A stretch of DNA of 43,600 nucleotides from Streptomyces melanogenes (GCF_014649795.1 NZ_BMTS01000043.1:1-43600), one strand, 5' to 3'; numbered from the stretch's first letter, positions 8,601 through 15,809 are shown. Notes: generated from the letters alone by a model not told the origin. Numbers and translations: made by a program.

Positions 8601-9719
8601 GTGGAGGCTGCGCGGGGCGGTGCGGTGCTGGAGGGCCAGTACGGTCTTGATCAGCCCGAGCACGCCCGCGGCGGAGCCGGTGTGGCCGATGTTGCTCTTC
8701 ACCGAGCCGACGAGCAGCGGCGGCCGGCCCTTGTCGCGCCCGCCCAGGACGGCGGCGATGGCGCCGAGTTCGACCGGGTCGCCCGCGCGGGTGCCGGTGC
8801 CGTGGGTCTCGATGTAGTCGACGTCGGATACGGGGATCCCGGCGTGCTCGTAGGCGAGCTGGAGCATCTGCCGCTGGCCGCTCAGCGCGGGGTTGATCAT
8901 CGTGTCGCTGCCCGCGCCGTCGTTGTTCATGCCCCAGCCGCGGATGACGGCCCGGATCGGGTCGCCGTCGGCGAGGGCGCGGTCGAGCGGCTTGAGCAGG
9001 ACCACACCCACGCCCTCGCTGAAGACGAAGCCGTCGGCGGAGGCGTCGCCGAAGCGGCAGTCGGTCCCGAACACGCCCGCGTCGACGAAGCCGTGGTTCT
9101 CGGTATTGGCGAGCAGCAGCTGCGAGCCGCCCGCGATGGCGAGCGTGGACTCGCCCGCCCGCAGGCTCTGGCAGGCGAGCGCGATGGCGGTCAGCGAGGA
9201 GGAGCAGGCGGTGTCCACGGAGAGCCCGGGTCCGGTGATGCCGAGGGCGAAGGAGACCCGGCCGGTCGTGGTGGAGCGCGAGCCCGCGCCGAGCGAGGCG
9301 TGGATGTCGGGGAAGTCGACGCTCTGCTGGAGGTCCCAGTAGTGGACGTTGGTGGTGCCCACGTAGACGCCGGTACGGGTGCCCGCGAGCCGCGCGGGGT
9401 CCTGGCCCGCGTCCTCCAGGGCCTCCCAGACGGTCTCCATGAAGAGCCGCTGCTGCGGGTCCATGCCCGCCGCCTCCCTCGGGGAGATCCCGAAGTACTC
9501 GGCGTCGAACCGGTCCACGTCCTTGAGGAGTCCCGACCGGACGCGCGCCCCGGGAATCTCGTACGGCCGCCCGAACCTGGTCGCCGGAACGTCCTCGACC
9601 GAGCAGACCTCGTCCATCAGGAGCTGCCAGAAAGCGTCCGGGCCGTCGGCACCGGGAACCCGGCAGGCCATTCCGACGATCGCGATCGGTGCGGGCCGCA
9701 CCGGGGTTTCTTCACCCAT
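5697..9719 (-). CDS. Single-module type I polyketide synthase, KS-AT-DH(degenerate)-ACP
   Basis: A 1340-residue PKS. KS spans about 10-430 with an intact triad: Cys172 in DTACSSSL, His306 in ETHGTGT, His346 in SNIGHTG. AT spans about 530-850 with nucleophile Ser626 in GHSMGES and specificity motif AASH (727-730) instead of HAFH or YASH. A DH-fold region (about 885-1135) has lost both catalytic residues: HxxxGxxxxP reads A906-xxx-G910-xxxx-H915, and the Asp after HPALL is Ala1068. An Ala/Pro linker leads to the ACP (about 1265-1335) with Ser1298 in LGMDSL. No KR, ER or TE is seen. Size and layout resemble bacterial iterative orsellinic-acid-type synthases. Codon 745 is TTA (7485-7487), so translation should need bldA tRNA. 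A possible AAGGAAG site lies about 11 nt before the ATG. Confidence 0.93.
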   Translation of the reverse strand: MGEETPVRPAPIAIVGMACRVPGADGPDAFWQLLMDEVCSVEDVPATRFGRPYEIPGARVRSGLLKDVDRFDAEYFGISPREAAGMDPQQRLFMETVWEALEDAGQDPARLAGTRTGVYVGTTNVHYWDLQQSVDFPDIHASLGAGSRSTTTGRVSFALGITGPGLSVDTACSSSLTAIALACQSLRAGESTLAIAGGSQLLLANTENHGFVDAGVFGTDCRFGDASADGFVFSEGVGVVLLKPLDRALADGDPIRAVIRGWGMNNDGAGSDTMINPALSGQRQMLQLAYEHAGIPVSDVDYIETHGTGTRAGDPVELGAIAAVLGGRDKGRPPLLVGSVKSNIGHTGSAAGVLGLIKTVLALQHRTAPRSLHVTERTPAIDWDATGLDIPHRASVPLVAEGRPLTAGVSGFGVSGTNVHLVLTEAEAEVGAQSRGTGDRTPLASESGATHILPLSAASPQALRQRLQDMAHHLSPGGAGRGAAIADVCHTAATRRAHHDCRVTVVGDSHDALAERLRDVLAEDGSRPYAGRPQVAFVFSGHGSQWIGMARELMDTSTAFSAALIRCDDVVRNETGWSVIDRLTDGSDLVGETVAVVHPVLWAVQVSLAETWRAWGVEPDVVIGHSMGESAAACVAGALSLADAAAVVCRRARLIRDRVAGRGTMSVAALPAAEAEALIAELAVNVSVAASNGPRTTVLAGEIEGIEKIKAELDARDVFCRVMKAEAASHCAQMDPLLDELGAELREIAPRTGRIPMRSTVTGELEDGSGLDASYWTRNIRGRVHFHEAVLSTALAAETVFVEISPHPILSSAVQDSLLDAALPGTAVGSLIRDEPDRQTLLTHLGKVYESGARVDWDGLYGGGRLVPLPTYPWQRESYWVEDLEALPQSHTFALDPSDSPFLADAPAHGPALLHGPAFAEAARVAAVRTARTDAVLLTDVTVKDALAVHPGSAPVLRVTLTPGETDGSWCFSVTGEQDGRENEHACGTATVTPGLAAAVHEPLARTLERCPQRLDGAAFYAGMAGVKELYQVVDELWLGQGEAVGRLRRPATLEPHPDHPVHPALLAAAAQPALALLPDMAYLTEHVGRVTVLGPQTDVMWSKCWISEVTPDGLLFLDLALLDEAENVVVEATRMRMRRQDGGTEVGAGAEASAEDEIMSTEPEPVHERGTVTGRSADGGIELTGELRLTDPSSGFVVELRGSLRISQAGTASPSPAVTAPARTTAPVAQPTAAPAPVVAVSPAAVARPTADRPAEDAPAADRPVVDRVAAHVAAVLKMRVARLDVNKRFNQLGMDSLMATELRKRLEKELGVALPMTRLVRETTTASLARELEAEITR

Positions 9720-9906
9720 GGTGTACGTGACTTCCTTAACTCGGGAAGGCCGCGCGGCAGTCGGCTGCGCGGGCTCGACTCCGAGTCTCGCCAGAAAAGG
9801 CGGCCATGTTCAACGGGAGGTCAGCAAATTGCCATGCACTGCGGTGCTTTCCTGTTCCAGCTGACAGGTTGCTGCCTGCACATGTACTTCCTGACACGCC
9901 TCTGAC
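9720..9906 (-). promoter_or_regulatory. Upstream region of the PKS-CCR operon
   Basis: This 187-bp interval lies between the LuxR stop and the PKS start, both on the minus strand. It holds a short inverted repeat CCTGT-N8-ACAGG (9851-9868) and an A+T-richer patch near 9820-9850. It probably carries the PKS promoter and the binding site of the adjacent LuxR regulator, but no clear -10/-35 pair was seen. Confidence 0.35.
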
Positions 9907-10653
9907 TTATGGTTGTAACAACCCCATGCTGGATGCGTACACCCCGGCCTGGAATCGTGAGCGGGCACCGAGGAGGCGCATGATGTCGGCGACTCTCCTG
10001 CGATAGGTGCGCACGGACATGTCGAGTTCGCGGGCGGCCGCCTCGTCCGTGCAGCCGTCGCTGAGCAGTTGCAGGATCCGCGTGCCGCAGTCCCCGTTGA
10101 GGCATTCTTGGAGCTGTTGGTACTTCACCAGCGGGGCGGCCCGGTGCCACGCGGTCATCATGATGTCGTAGAGGGCCTTGACCACGCCGGGCGCCCGGAT
10201 GACGGAGGCCTCGGCGCCGGCCGTGACCACGCCGGGCGAGCGCACCAGCGCCACCTGCCCGTCCACCACCACGGCGGCGTGCCGCACGTCGGCGGCGAGC
10301 CGGACCTCGACGCGCTCGGTGAGCCCGCCGAGCCGAGCGAGCCGCTGGTCCGCGGCCACTTCCGGCGCCGCGAGGATCTGCACCCGGGCCCCGCCGGGAC
10401 GCCGCGCGGCCAGGCCCCGTAACGCCGCGTCCGCCACCGGCAAAGCGTCGCGGGAATGCGGCACGAGCATGTTCACCGAGAACTCCGCCCGCTCCACCAG
10501 GGTGTCGAGTGTGGTGGCCGCGACATCTCTGTCGCGTATGACGGCGAGAGTCGAATCCTCAAGTGCGCGGATCTGGACGTCGTTGACGACGGATTCGATC
10601 AGCGGCCGAATCTGCGACAGTACTTCGTCGCAAAGGGAGTTGGGATTGCTCAT
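9907..10653 (-). CDS. LuxR-type transcriptional regulator, likely cluster-situated (two TTA codons)
   Basis: A 248-residue protein. The C-terminal 60 residues are a GerE/LuxR helix-turn-helix: TRILQLLSDGCTDEAAAREL, then DMSVRTYRRRVADIMRLLGA. The N-terminal part (about 40-180) has no receiver Asp pocket and looks like the TrmB/phospholipase-D-like sensor found in many small Streptomyces LuxR regulators (FSVNMLVPHSRDALPVADAA, VQILAAPEVAADQRLARLGG). Codons 78 (10420-10422) and 246 (9916-9918) are TTA, read only by bldA tRNA, implying production late in development. It lies directly upstream of the PKS on the same strand, so it probably activates it. A GAGG sequence precedes the ATG. Confidence 0.88.
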   Translation of the reverse strand: MSNPNSLCDEVLSQIRPLIESVVNDVQIRALEDSTLAVIRDRDVAATTLDTLVERAEFSVNMLVPHSRDALPVADAALRGLAARRPGGARVQILAAPEVAADQRLARLGGLTERVEVRLAADVRHAAVVVDGQVALVRSPGVVTAGAEASVIRAPGVVKALYDIMMTAWHRAAPLVKYQQLQECLNGDCGTRILQLLSDGCTDEAAARELDMSVRTYRRRVADIMRLLGARSRFQAGVYASSMGLLQP

Positions 10654-10808
10654 GCACGCCTCATCGAGTTGCTGTGTCGCTGTGGAAAGGCAGCTTCGCG
10701 CAACCGTCGAGGGTGTGACAGAAAAGCCGGGCAGTGATGCGCGGAGCCCACTATTTCGTGCCCTTGGAACTCACGCCTTTCTGCATTCACCACCCTACCG
10801 ATAAGTAA

Positions 10809-10825
10809 CGCTACAGTTCGTAGCG
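10809..10825. promoter_or_regulatory. Inverted repeat CGCTAC-N5-GTAGCG upstream of the LuxR gene
   Basis: A perfect 6-bp inverted repeat with a 5-bp spacer lies about 155 bp upstream of the LuxR start codon, in a locally A/T-enriched stretch. It could be a binding site for a dimeric regulator controlling the LuxR gene. The binding protein is unknown. Confidence 0.35.
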
Positions 10826-11018
10826 GAACATCGTCAACGCGTCACCGGTGCCGGAGTGTTGACATCCGGCCAGGTGACCGGCACCACATTCGGCCGCGCG
10901 GGCCCGGTAATTCCCGGGTTTCGATGTGCGGCGGGCTGTCGTGGCGCCGTGCGGGGCGGATCGGATGTGACGCTTTTTGCGTGGTCGGGAAATCCAGCGG
11001 GTCAGCCGGTATGGAAAA

Positions 11019-11050
11019 GCGGCCGTGCGGGGTGTGGTCCGCACGGCCGC
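11019..11050 (-). terminator. Strong terminator of the cyclase/ligase/thiolase/FAH operon
   Basis: GCGGCCGTGCGG (11019-11030) and CCGCACGGCCGC (11039-11050) form a perfect 12-bp stem with an 8-nt loop. It lies 7 bp past the cyclase stop codon, and read on the minus strand the stem is followed by TTTT. Confidence 0.9.
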
Positions 11051-11057
11051 GGTCGCG

Positions 11058-11858
11058 CTATTCGGGGAGGAAGGCGACGGCCCGGGTGGGCGAGGCGCTC
11101 GTACCGGTGAGCTTGAGGGGGAAGAAGCCGACCATGAAACCGGTCGGCGGGAGCGCGCCCAGGTTCACCAACTGCTGGACGATCAGCGCTTCCTTGTCCT
11201 GGATCGCGTAGTGCCCGTCCCAGATGTGCCCGGCGTCACCGGTCTCCTGGAACGCCCGGCGCATCCTCGGGATCGGCCGGTCCCAGCCGATCGCGTCCGT
11301 GCCCAGGATCGTCGCTCCCCGGCCGGTGAGATAGCGGGTGCCGGCGCCCGACATGCCGGGGTAGTCGAAGTACTCCGGCTCGCCCAGGCGGTAGCGCTCC
11401 TGGCCGGTGCGGATCAGGATCGCGTCGCCGTCCTGGATGTCCCGCCCGTTGGCCTTCACCGCCTGCTCCAGCGCCTCGACGGGGATGGCTTCGCCGGGCC
11501 TGGCCCAGGGGCGCACGTCGAGCACCATGCCGGGGCGGTACAGCTCGTCGAGCGCGATGTCGCTGATGGTGCGCGAGGGGCGGCCCTCGCACAGGCGCCC
11601 GCTGTGCAGGGGCGCGTCCACGTGCGTACCGCAGTGCGTGCTGATCTCGTGCATGACCTCGCCCGCCGGTCCCTCGCGGGCGGGCAGGTCGTCGGGGTCG
11701 CAGCCGAAGGAGGCGACCATGAACTCGCGGCCCCAGGCGTCATGGGTGTGATAGTCGATCTTGGGTGCGATCACCAGCGCCAGATCGGGCATGTCGGGTG
11801 GCACGAGATCGAGGTCGTGGGGGTCGAGCGGGGAGGTCAGGTCGATGATGCGGCTCAT
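11058..11858 (-). CDS. Cyclase-family metal-dependent hydrolase (kynurenine formamidase-like fold)
   Basis: A 266-residue protein with the signature H-x-G-T-H-x-D-x-P-x-H of the cyclase family (PF04199), read as HCGTHVDAPLH with metal ligands at His75, His79, Asp81 and probably His85. Also present are GDAILIRTG and the GTDAIGWD region. Relatives include kynurenine formamidase, isatin hydrolase and polyketide-cluster cyclases; all hydrolyse or rearrange C-N or C-C bonds next to carbonyls using Zn or Mn. The substrate here is unknown. It is the last gene of the operon, starting 6 bp after the ligase stop, and is followed by a strong terminator. Confidence 0.88.
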   Translation of the reverse strand: MSRIIDLTSPLDPHDLDLVPPDMPDLALVIAPKIDYHTHDAWGREFMVASFGCDPDDLPAREGPAGEVMHEISTHCGTHVDAPLHSGRLCEGRPSRTISDIALDELYRPGMVLDVRPWARPGEAIPVEALEQAVKANGRDIQDGDAILIRTGQERYRLGEPEYFDYPGMSGAGTRYLTGRGATILGTDAIGWDRPIPRMRRAFQETGDAGHIWDGHYAIQDKEALIVQQLVNLGALPPTGFMVGFFPLKLTGTSASPTRAVAFLPE

Positions 11859-11864
11859 CTCAGC

Positions 11865-13442
11865 TCAGCCTCTTCCGTGTTCGGCGTCCGGGGATCTGGC
11901 GATCAGTCCCCTGAGTTCGGTCTTGAGGACCTTTCCGTAGGAGTTCTTGGGCAGGGCGGCCACGAAGCGGAAACCACGCGGCCGTTTGAACCGGGCGATG
12001 TGCGCGAGGCAGTGGCGGTCGAGCTCGTCGGCCGTCGCCGTACGGTCGGGGGCCAGGACGACGAAGGCGACGGGCAGTTCGCCCCACTCCGGGTCCGGAG
12101 CCCCCACCACGGCCGTCTCGGCGACCGCCGGATGGCGCAGGAGGGCTTCCTCCACCTCGCGCGGATAGATGTTGGAGCCCCCGGCGATGATCAGGTCCTT
12201 GGCGCGGTCGACGAGGGTGAGGAAGCCGTCCGTGTCGAACCGTCCGAGGTCGCCGGTGTGCAGCCAACCACCTTGCAGCGTACGGGCAGTGGCCTCGGGG
12301 TTGTTCCAGTAGCCCGCCATCACGGTCTCGCCCCGGACGACCACCTCGCCGTTGGTCCCGGGCGCCACCTCCCGCCCCGCCGCGTCCACCACCCGCACCT
12401 CGACGCCGGTGCGCGCGCGGCCGACGCTCGCCAGCCGGCGCCCGAGGGCCTCGGCGTCGTTGCCCCGGTGGTCCCCGGGCCGCAGATGGGTGATCGTGGC
12501 GGGGGATTCGCCCTGGCCATACCCCTGCCACAGCCGCTGGGGTCCGAAGCGGGCGATGACCTGCCGCAGATCCTCGGCGTACATCGGAGCGCCGCCGTAG
12601 AGGATGTGGTGGACCTGGCCGACCAGGTCGTCCGGCAGCAGCGCGGGGTCGAGCAGTCGGCGCAGGATGGTCGGCACCGCGAAGAACACCGCCGGTCCGA
12701 AGGCGTGCAGCGACTCGCCCAGGGTCCGTGCGTCCACCCCACCGCCCCGGAGGAACACCTGCGGACGGGAGCGGGCGACGGCGGCAAGCCCGAAGAGACC
12801 TCCCGCGTGGGACAGCGGTGCCAGGTGGAGCAGGGCGGCGTCCAGACCCGGGCCGATGTCGGTGAGGGCGCTCTCGGTCGCCGCCAGCACATTGCGGTGG
12901 GTGAGCGTCGCGCCCTTGGGGTGGCCGGTTGTGCCGCTCGTATAGAACAACCACGCCGGATCGTCGGGGCGCACCGACGCCGGAGGCCCAGATCCATCAG
13001 ACGGCGCCGTCCGCGCCAGCTCACCGGCCTCGGTCAACACCGTCTTCCCCAGGCCCTGTTCGCGCAGCGCACCGGCCAGCTCGTCCGTGGCGACGCACAG
13101 CCGGGCCCCGCAGTCCTCGATCTGCTGGGCGAACTCCTTGGGATGCAGCCGCGCGTTCATCGGCGTCGCCACCAGCCCGGCCCACCAGACGCCGAACAGG
13201 ATCTCCGGATAGTACGGAGTGTTGCGCATCGCCAGTGCGACCCGGTCGCCGGGAAGCAGCCCGTACTCGCGCACCAGCGCGGCCCCGATCGCCCGCGCAC
13301 GCTCGGCCAGCCGACGGTAGTTGCGCAGTACGGTCGCGCCCTCGCACACCGCCGGGGCGTCCGGGGTCGCGGCGGCCGCCCGGTGCAGCAGACCGGCGAT
13401 GTTCGCCGGGGCATTGGGCGGTGGGCCCACAGTTCGTGTCAC
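11865..13442 (-). CDS. Acyl-CoA synthetase (AMP-forming ligase)
   Basis: A 525-residue member of the ANL superfamily. It has the ATP loop YTSGTTGHPKG, the motif LWQGYGQGE, the adenylate-binding GGWLHTGDLG, the hinge RAKDLIIAGGSNIYPREVEE, and the C-terminal catalytic lysine in LPKNSYGKVLKTEL. It should activate a carboxylic acid to its CoA thioester using ATP. The acyl group is unknown, but the thiolase partner suggests a 3-oxo or branched acid. The GTG at 13442 is chosen: a GGGGAGG site lies just upstream, and the start overlaps the thiolase stop in a GTGA, indicating translational coupling. Confidence 0.92.
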   Translation of the reverse strand: MTRTVGPPPNAPANIAGLLHRAAAATPDAPAVCEGATVLRNYRRLAERARAIGAALVREYGLLPGDRVALAMRNTPYYPEILFGVWWAGLVATPMNARLHPKEFAQQIEDCGARLCVATDELAGALREQGLGKTVLTEAGELARTAPSDGSGPPASVRPDDPAWLFYTSGTTGHPKGATLTHRNVLAATESALTDIGPGLDAALLHLAPLSHAGGLFGLAAVARSRPQVFLRGGGVDARTLGESLHAFGPAVFFAVPTILRRLLDPALLPDDLVGQVHHILYGGAPMYAEDLRQVIARFGPQRLWQGYGQGESPATITHLRPGDHRGNDAEALGRRLASVGRARTGVEVRVVDAAGREVAPGTNGEVVVRGETVMAGYWNNPEATARTLQGGWLHTGDLGRFDTDGFLTLVDRAKDLIIAGGSNIYPREVEEALLRHPAVAETAVVGAPDPEWGELPVAFVVLAPDRTATADELDRHCLAHIARFKRPRGFRFVAALPKNSYGKVLKTELRGLIARSPDAEHGRG

Positions 13443-14683
13443 GGCAACCTCCCCACCCGTAAGGGCGCTTCCAGGACGACGACCGCGGCTGCCGCCTCCT
13501 CGAAGCCCAGGAACCCGCCGCCGTTCTCGGCGAGCCCGATCCGCGCGTCGGGCACCTGGCGCGCACCGGCCTCGCCGCGCAACTGTGTGGTGAGCTCGGC
13601 GATCTGGCCGATCCCGGTGGCGCCGACGGGATGCCCGTTGCACTCCAGACCGCCCGAGGTGTTGACCGGGAGGCGCCCGCCGAGTGCCGTCTCGCCGCGC
13701 TCGGCCGCGAGCGCGCCCTCACCGGGGCCGACCAGTCGGAGGGCTTCGAGCTGGAGCACTTCACCGATCGCCGTCGCGTCGTGGACCTCCGCGAGTGACA
13801 CGTCGGCGGGTCCGATCCCCGCGCGCTCGTACGCGGTGGCGGAGGCGCGGCGGGTGATCTGGTGTTCCTCGTCGTCCAGGGCCCGGCCCGAGCCGGAGGC
13901 GACCACGCTCGCCCGGATGCCCACGGCGCGCCGGACGCCGATCCGGCGCGCCGCCGCCGGTGAGCAGACCAGGGCCGCCGCCGCGCCGTCGCCGATGGGC
14001 GCGCACATGGGGAGCGTCAGCGGTGCCGCGATCTCGCGCGCGGCCAGTACGTCGTCGACGGTGAGCGGGGTGCGGTGGGCGGCGTCGCGGTTGAGCGAGC
14101 CGTGCCGCCGGTTCTTGGCGGTGACGGCGGCGAGTCGGCGGGCGGTGCAGTCGGGGAAGCGGCGCCGGTAGTGGGCGGCGAGCGCCGCGTAGACGTCCAT
14201 GAACACCGAACGCCGCCCTGGCGGCGCGGTTTCGGCCCCCGCGGCCTCCCGCAGCGCCTTGAGCTCGGCCTCCCAGCGGGCGACGTCCAGTCCGCCGTGG
14301 AAGGCTTCGGTGGTGCGTGTCTCGTCGGCGCCGTACATCTTCTCGGCGCCGAGCGCGAGGGCGACGTCCATCTCCCCGGCCCGTACGGCGGTGGCGGCGA
14401 GGTGGAAGGCCGTGGCGCCGCTGGCGCAGGCGTTCTCGACGTTGAAGACCGGCACGCCTTCGAGAGCGGTGCCGCGCAGGGCGACCTGACCTCGTATCAA
14501 ATGTTGCTGCTCCAGGGCCCCTTGGGTGGCGTTGGCGAAGAACACCCCGTCGACCACCGAGGACCCGGCCGCGGCGTCGGCGAGGCACAGGGCCAGCGCC
14601 TCGCGGGCCAGCGCGCCGACACCGAGCTCGGGGAACCTGCCGTACGGGGTGCGGCCCACGGCGAGGACGTACGCGTCGGTCAT
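13439..14683 (-). CDS. Thiolase family protein (SCP-x / acetyl-CoA acyltransferase type)
   Basis: A 414-residue thiolase with the nucleophile Cys86 in NVENACASGA, the HDATAIGEVLQLEAL motif characteristic of the SCP-x/lipid-transfer branch, and ECNGHPVGATG holding the catalytic His. It should cleave a 3-oxoacyl-CoA or catalyse the reverse Claisen condensation. Members of this branch often work with a DUF35 Zn-ribbon protein, which is not present here. Codon 408 is TTA (13460-13462), so bldA tRNA is needed to finish the protein. The start overlaps the FAH stop in an ATGA and its stop overlaps the ligase GTG, so all three are coupled. Confidence 0.9.
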   Translation of the reverse strand: MTDAYVLAVGRTPYGRFPELGVGALAREALALCLADAAAGSSVVDGVFFANATQGALEQQHLIRGQVALRGTALEGVPVFNVENACASGATAFHLAATAVRAGEMDVALALGAEKMYGADETRTTEAFHGGLDVARWEAELKALREAAGAETAPPGRRSVFMDVYAALAAHYRRRFPDCTARRLAAVTAKNRRHGSLNRDAAHRTPLTVDDVLAAREIAAPLTLPMCAPIGDGAAAALVCSPAAARRIGVRRAVGIRASVVASGSGRALDDEEHQITRRASATAYERAGIGPADVSLAEVHDATAIGEVLQLEALRLVGPGEGALAAERGETALGGRLPVNTSGGLECNGHPVGATGIGQIAELTTQLRGEAGARQVPDARIGLAENGGGFLGFEEAAAAVVVLEAPLRVGRLP

Positions 14684-15705
14684 GAGCCGGTCGAGGGGAG
14701 CGCGGGCACGCGGACGGTGTTGCGCAGGACGCCGATCCCCTCGACCTCCAGCTCGACCACGTCCCCGTCCTGCAGCGAACGCGCCAGGTCGAACCCGGTG
14801 CCGGAGGGGACCGTCCCGGAGCCGATGACGTCGCCGGGGTGCACCGCCCGGTCCCGGCTGAGGTGCACGATCGCGTCCTCGAAGCTGTGGTGCATGCCGT
14901 CGGTGCCGCCGCGCGACCACTCCTGGCCGTTGACCCGGGCGGTCATCGTCAGCGCGTACGGGTCGGTGAGCTCGTCGTGGGTGACGATGCAGGGCCCGAG
15001 CGTGTTGGACCCGGCGAAGTCCTTGCCCTCGCAGGGGCCCACACCGGCCGGCATCAGCAGCAGCTGGAGGTCGCGGGCGCTCCAGTCGTTGAACACGGTG
15101 TAGCCGAAGATGTGCTCGTGCGCCGCGCCGGGCTTCACCTCGCGGCCGGTCCGGCCCACCACGGCGGCGAACTCCAGCTCGAAGTCCAGCTCCTTCGCCC
15201 CGGCGGGCGCGGTGATCACGTCCTCGGGCCCGCTCACCGACAGATGGTCGGCCGTGTAATACATGACCCGCTCGCGGAAGAGCGGATTGAGGTCGAACCG
15301 GCCGCTGGCCATGAGCCGTTGGAACTCGGCGTCGGGGTCCTCGGCGCGGGCCGACTGGCGCCGGGCCAACTCCCTGAGCCCCGACTCCAGATGGGCGATG
15401 AACAGCCCGCAGTCACGCAGCCGGGCCGGGCGCGGCAGCGGCGCCCGCAGCGCGATGTCCTCGACGGCCAACAGGGCGGGCCCGTTCCGGAGTCGGCAGA
15501 GCTCCCGCGCCCGGCGCAGCCCCTCGTGACCGGACTCGATCAGGGCGAGCATGGAGCCGAAGGCCGCCTCTCCCGGAGCGGCGGCGGCGAGGTCGAGGAC
15601 GGTGGTGTCTCCGTCGAGCAGCACCCCGACGGACTCGGGGTTCGGTTGGTCCTTGTGGTCCTTGTGGTCCTTCTGGTTCTTCCTCACGAACGTGACCAGG
15701 CGCAT
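14680..15705 (-). CDS. Fumarylacetoacetate hydrolase (FAH) family protein
   Basis: A 341-residue protein with the FAH-family C-terminal domain. The metal ligands are visible in LDFELEFAAVVG (Glu176, Glu178) and FNDWSARDLQ (Asp207), followed by KDFAGSNTLGPCIVT and DVIGSGTVPSGTGFD. Family members hydrolyse C-C bonds in acylpyruvates or 1,3-diketones, or act as hydratases, tautomerases or decarboxylases. The true substrate is unknown. The start at 15705 has GGGAGA about 5 nt upstream; an in-frame ATG at 15717 is less likely. Near the N-terminus a 9-bp tandem repeat adds a (Q/H)KD-type charged insert. It is the first gene of the operon and is divergent from TetR. Confidence 0.88.
   Translation of the reverse strand: MRLVTFVRKNQKDHKDHKDQPNPESVGVLLDGDTTVLDLAAAAPGEAAFGSMLALIESGHEGLRRARELCRLRNGPALLAVEDIALRAPLPRPARLRDCGLFIAHLESGLRELARRQSARAEDPDAEFQRLMASGRFDLNPLFRERVMYYTADHLSVSGPEDVITAPAGAKELDFELEFAAVVGRTGREVKPGAAHEHIFGYTVFNDWSARDLQLLLMPAGVGPCEGKDFAGSNTLGPCIVTHDELTDPYALTMTARVNGQEWSRGGTDGMHHSFEDAIVHLSRDRAVHPGDVIGSGTVPSGTGFDLARSLQDGDVVELEVEGIGVLRNTVRVPALPSTGS
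15642..15677 (-). repeat. 9-bp tandem repeat within the FAH-family gene
   Basis: CCTTGTGGT is present twice exactly (15651-15659, 15660-15668), flanked by degenerate copies on both sides. On the coding strand it gives QKD-HKD-HKD near residues 11-19. The in-frame unit could expand or contract without breaking the gene. Confidence 0.7.
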
Positions 15706-15785
15706 GACGTCTCCCATCGTGCGGTCGGTGGTTCGGAACGAGTACGGCGAGAACGCGATCGGCGGGGCGACCCACCCGCGAATAC

Positions 15786-15809
15786 TGGACAGGGGTCCAA
15801 TCGTTGGAC
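15786..15809. promoter_or_regulatory. Overlapping palindromes, candidate TetR operator
   Basis: GTCCAA-TCG-TTGGAC (15795-15809) is a perfect inverted repeat. It overlaps a second one, TGGAC-AGGG-GTCCA (15786-15799). Both lie in the 207-bp gap between the divergent FAH operon and the TetR gene, about 80-100 bp from each start. Binding by the neighbouring TetR protein is inferred from position. Confidence 0.6.

Larger units (their letters stand above)
10654..11057. other. Intergenic region upstream of the LuxR gene (no gene seen)
   Basis: About 400 bp without a credible gene. The left part is the LuxR promoter and leader. The middle holds the inverted repeat at 10809-10825. The right end contains the terminator of the operon that begins at 15705. 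The stretch between about 10830 and 11015 shows no recognisable feature. Confidence 0.5.

Noticed and set aside
5697..9719. Reading the PKS as a fully active KS-AT-DH-ACP module
   Set aside because: Both catalytic residues of the DH motifs are replaced, so an active dehydratase was not assigned.
10977..14171. Plus-strand open frame of over 1000 codons
   Set aside because: Antisense to the cyclase, ligase and thiolase genes; no recognisable protein motif or proper start.
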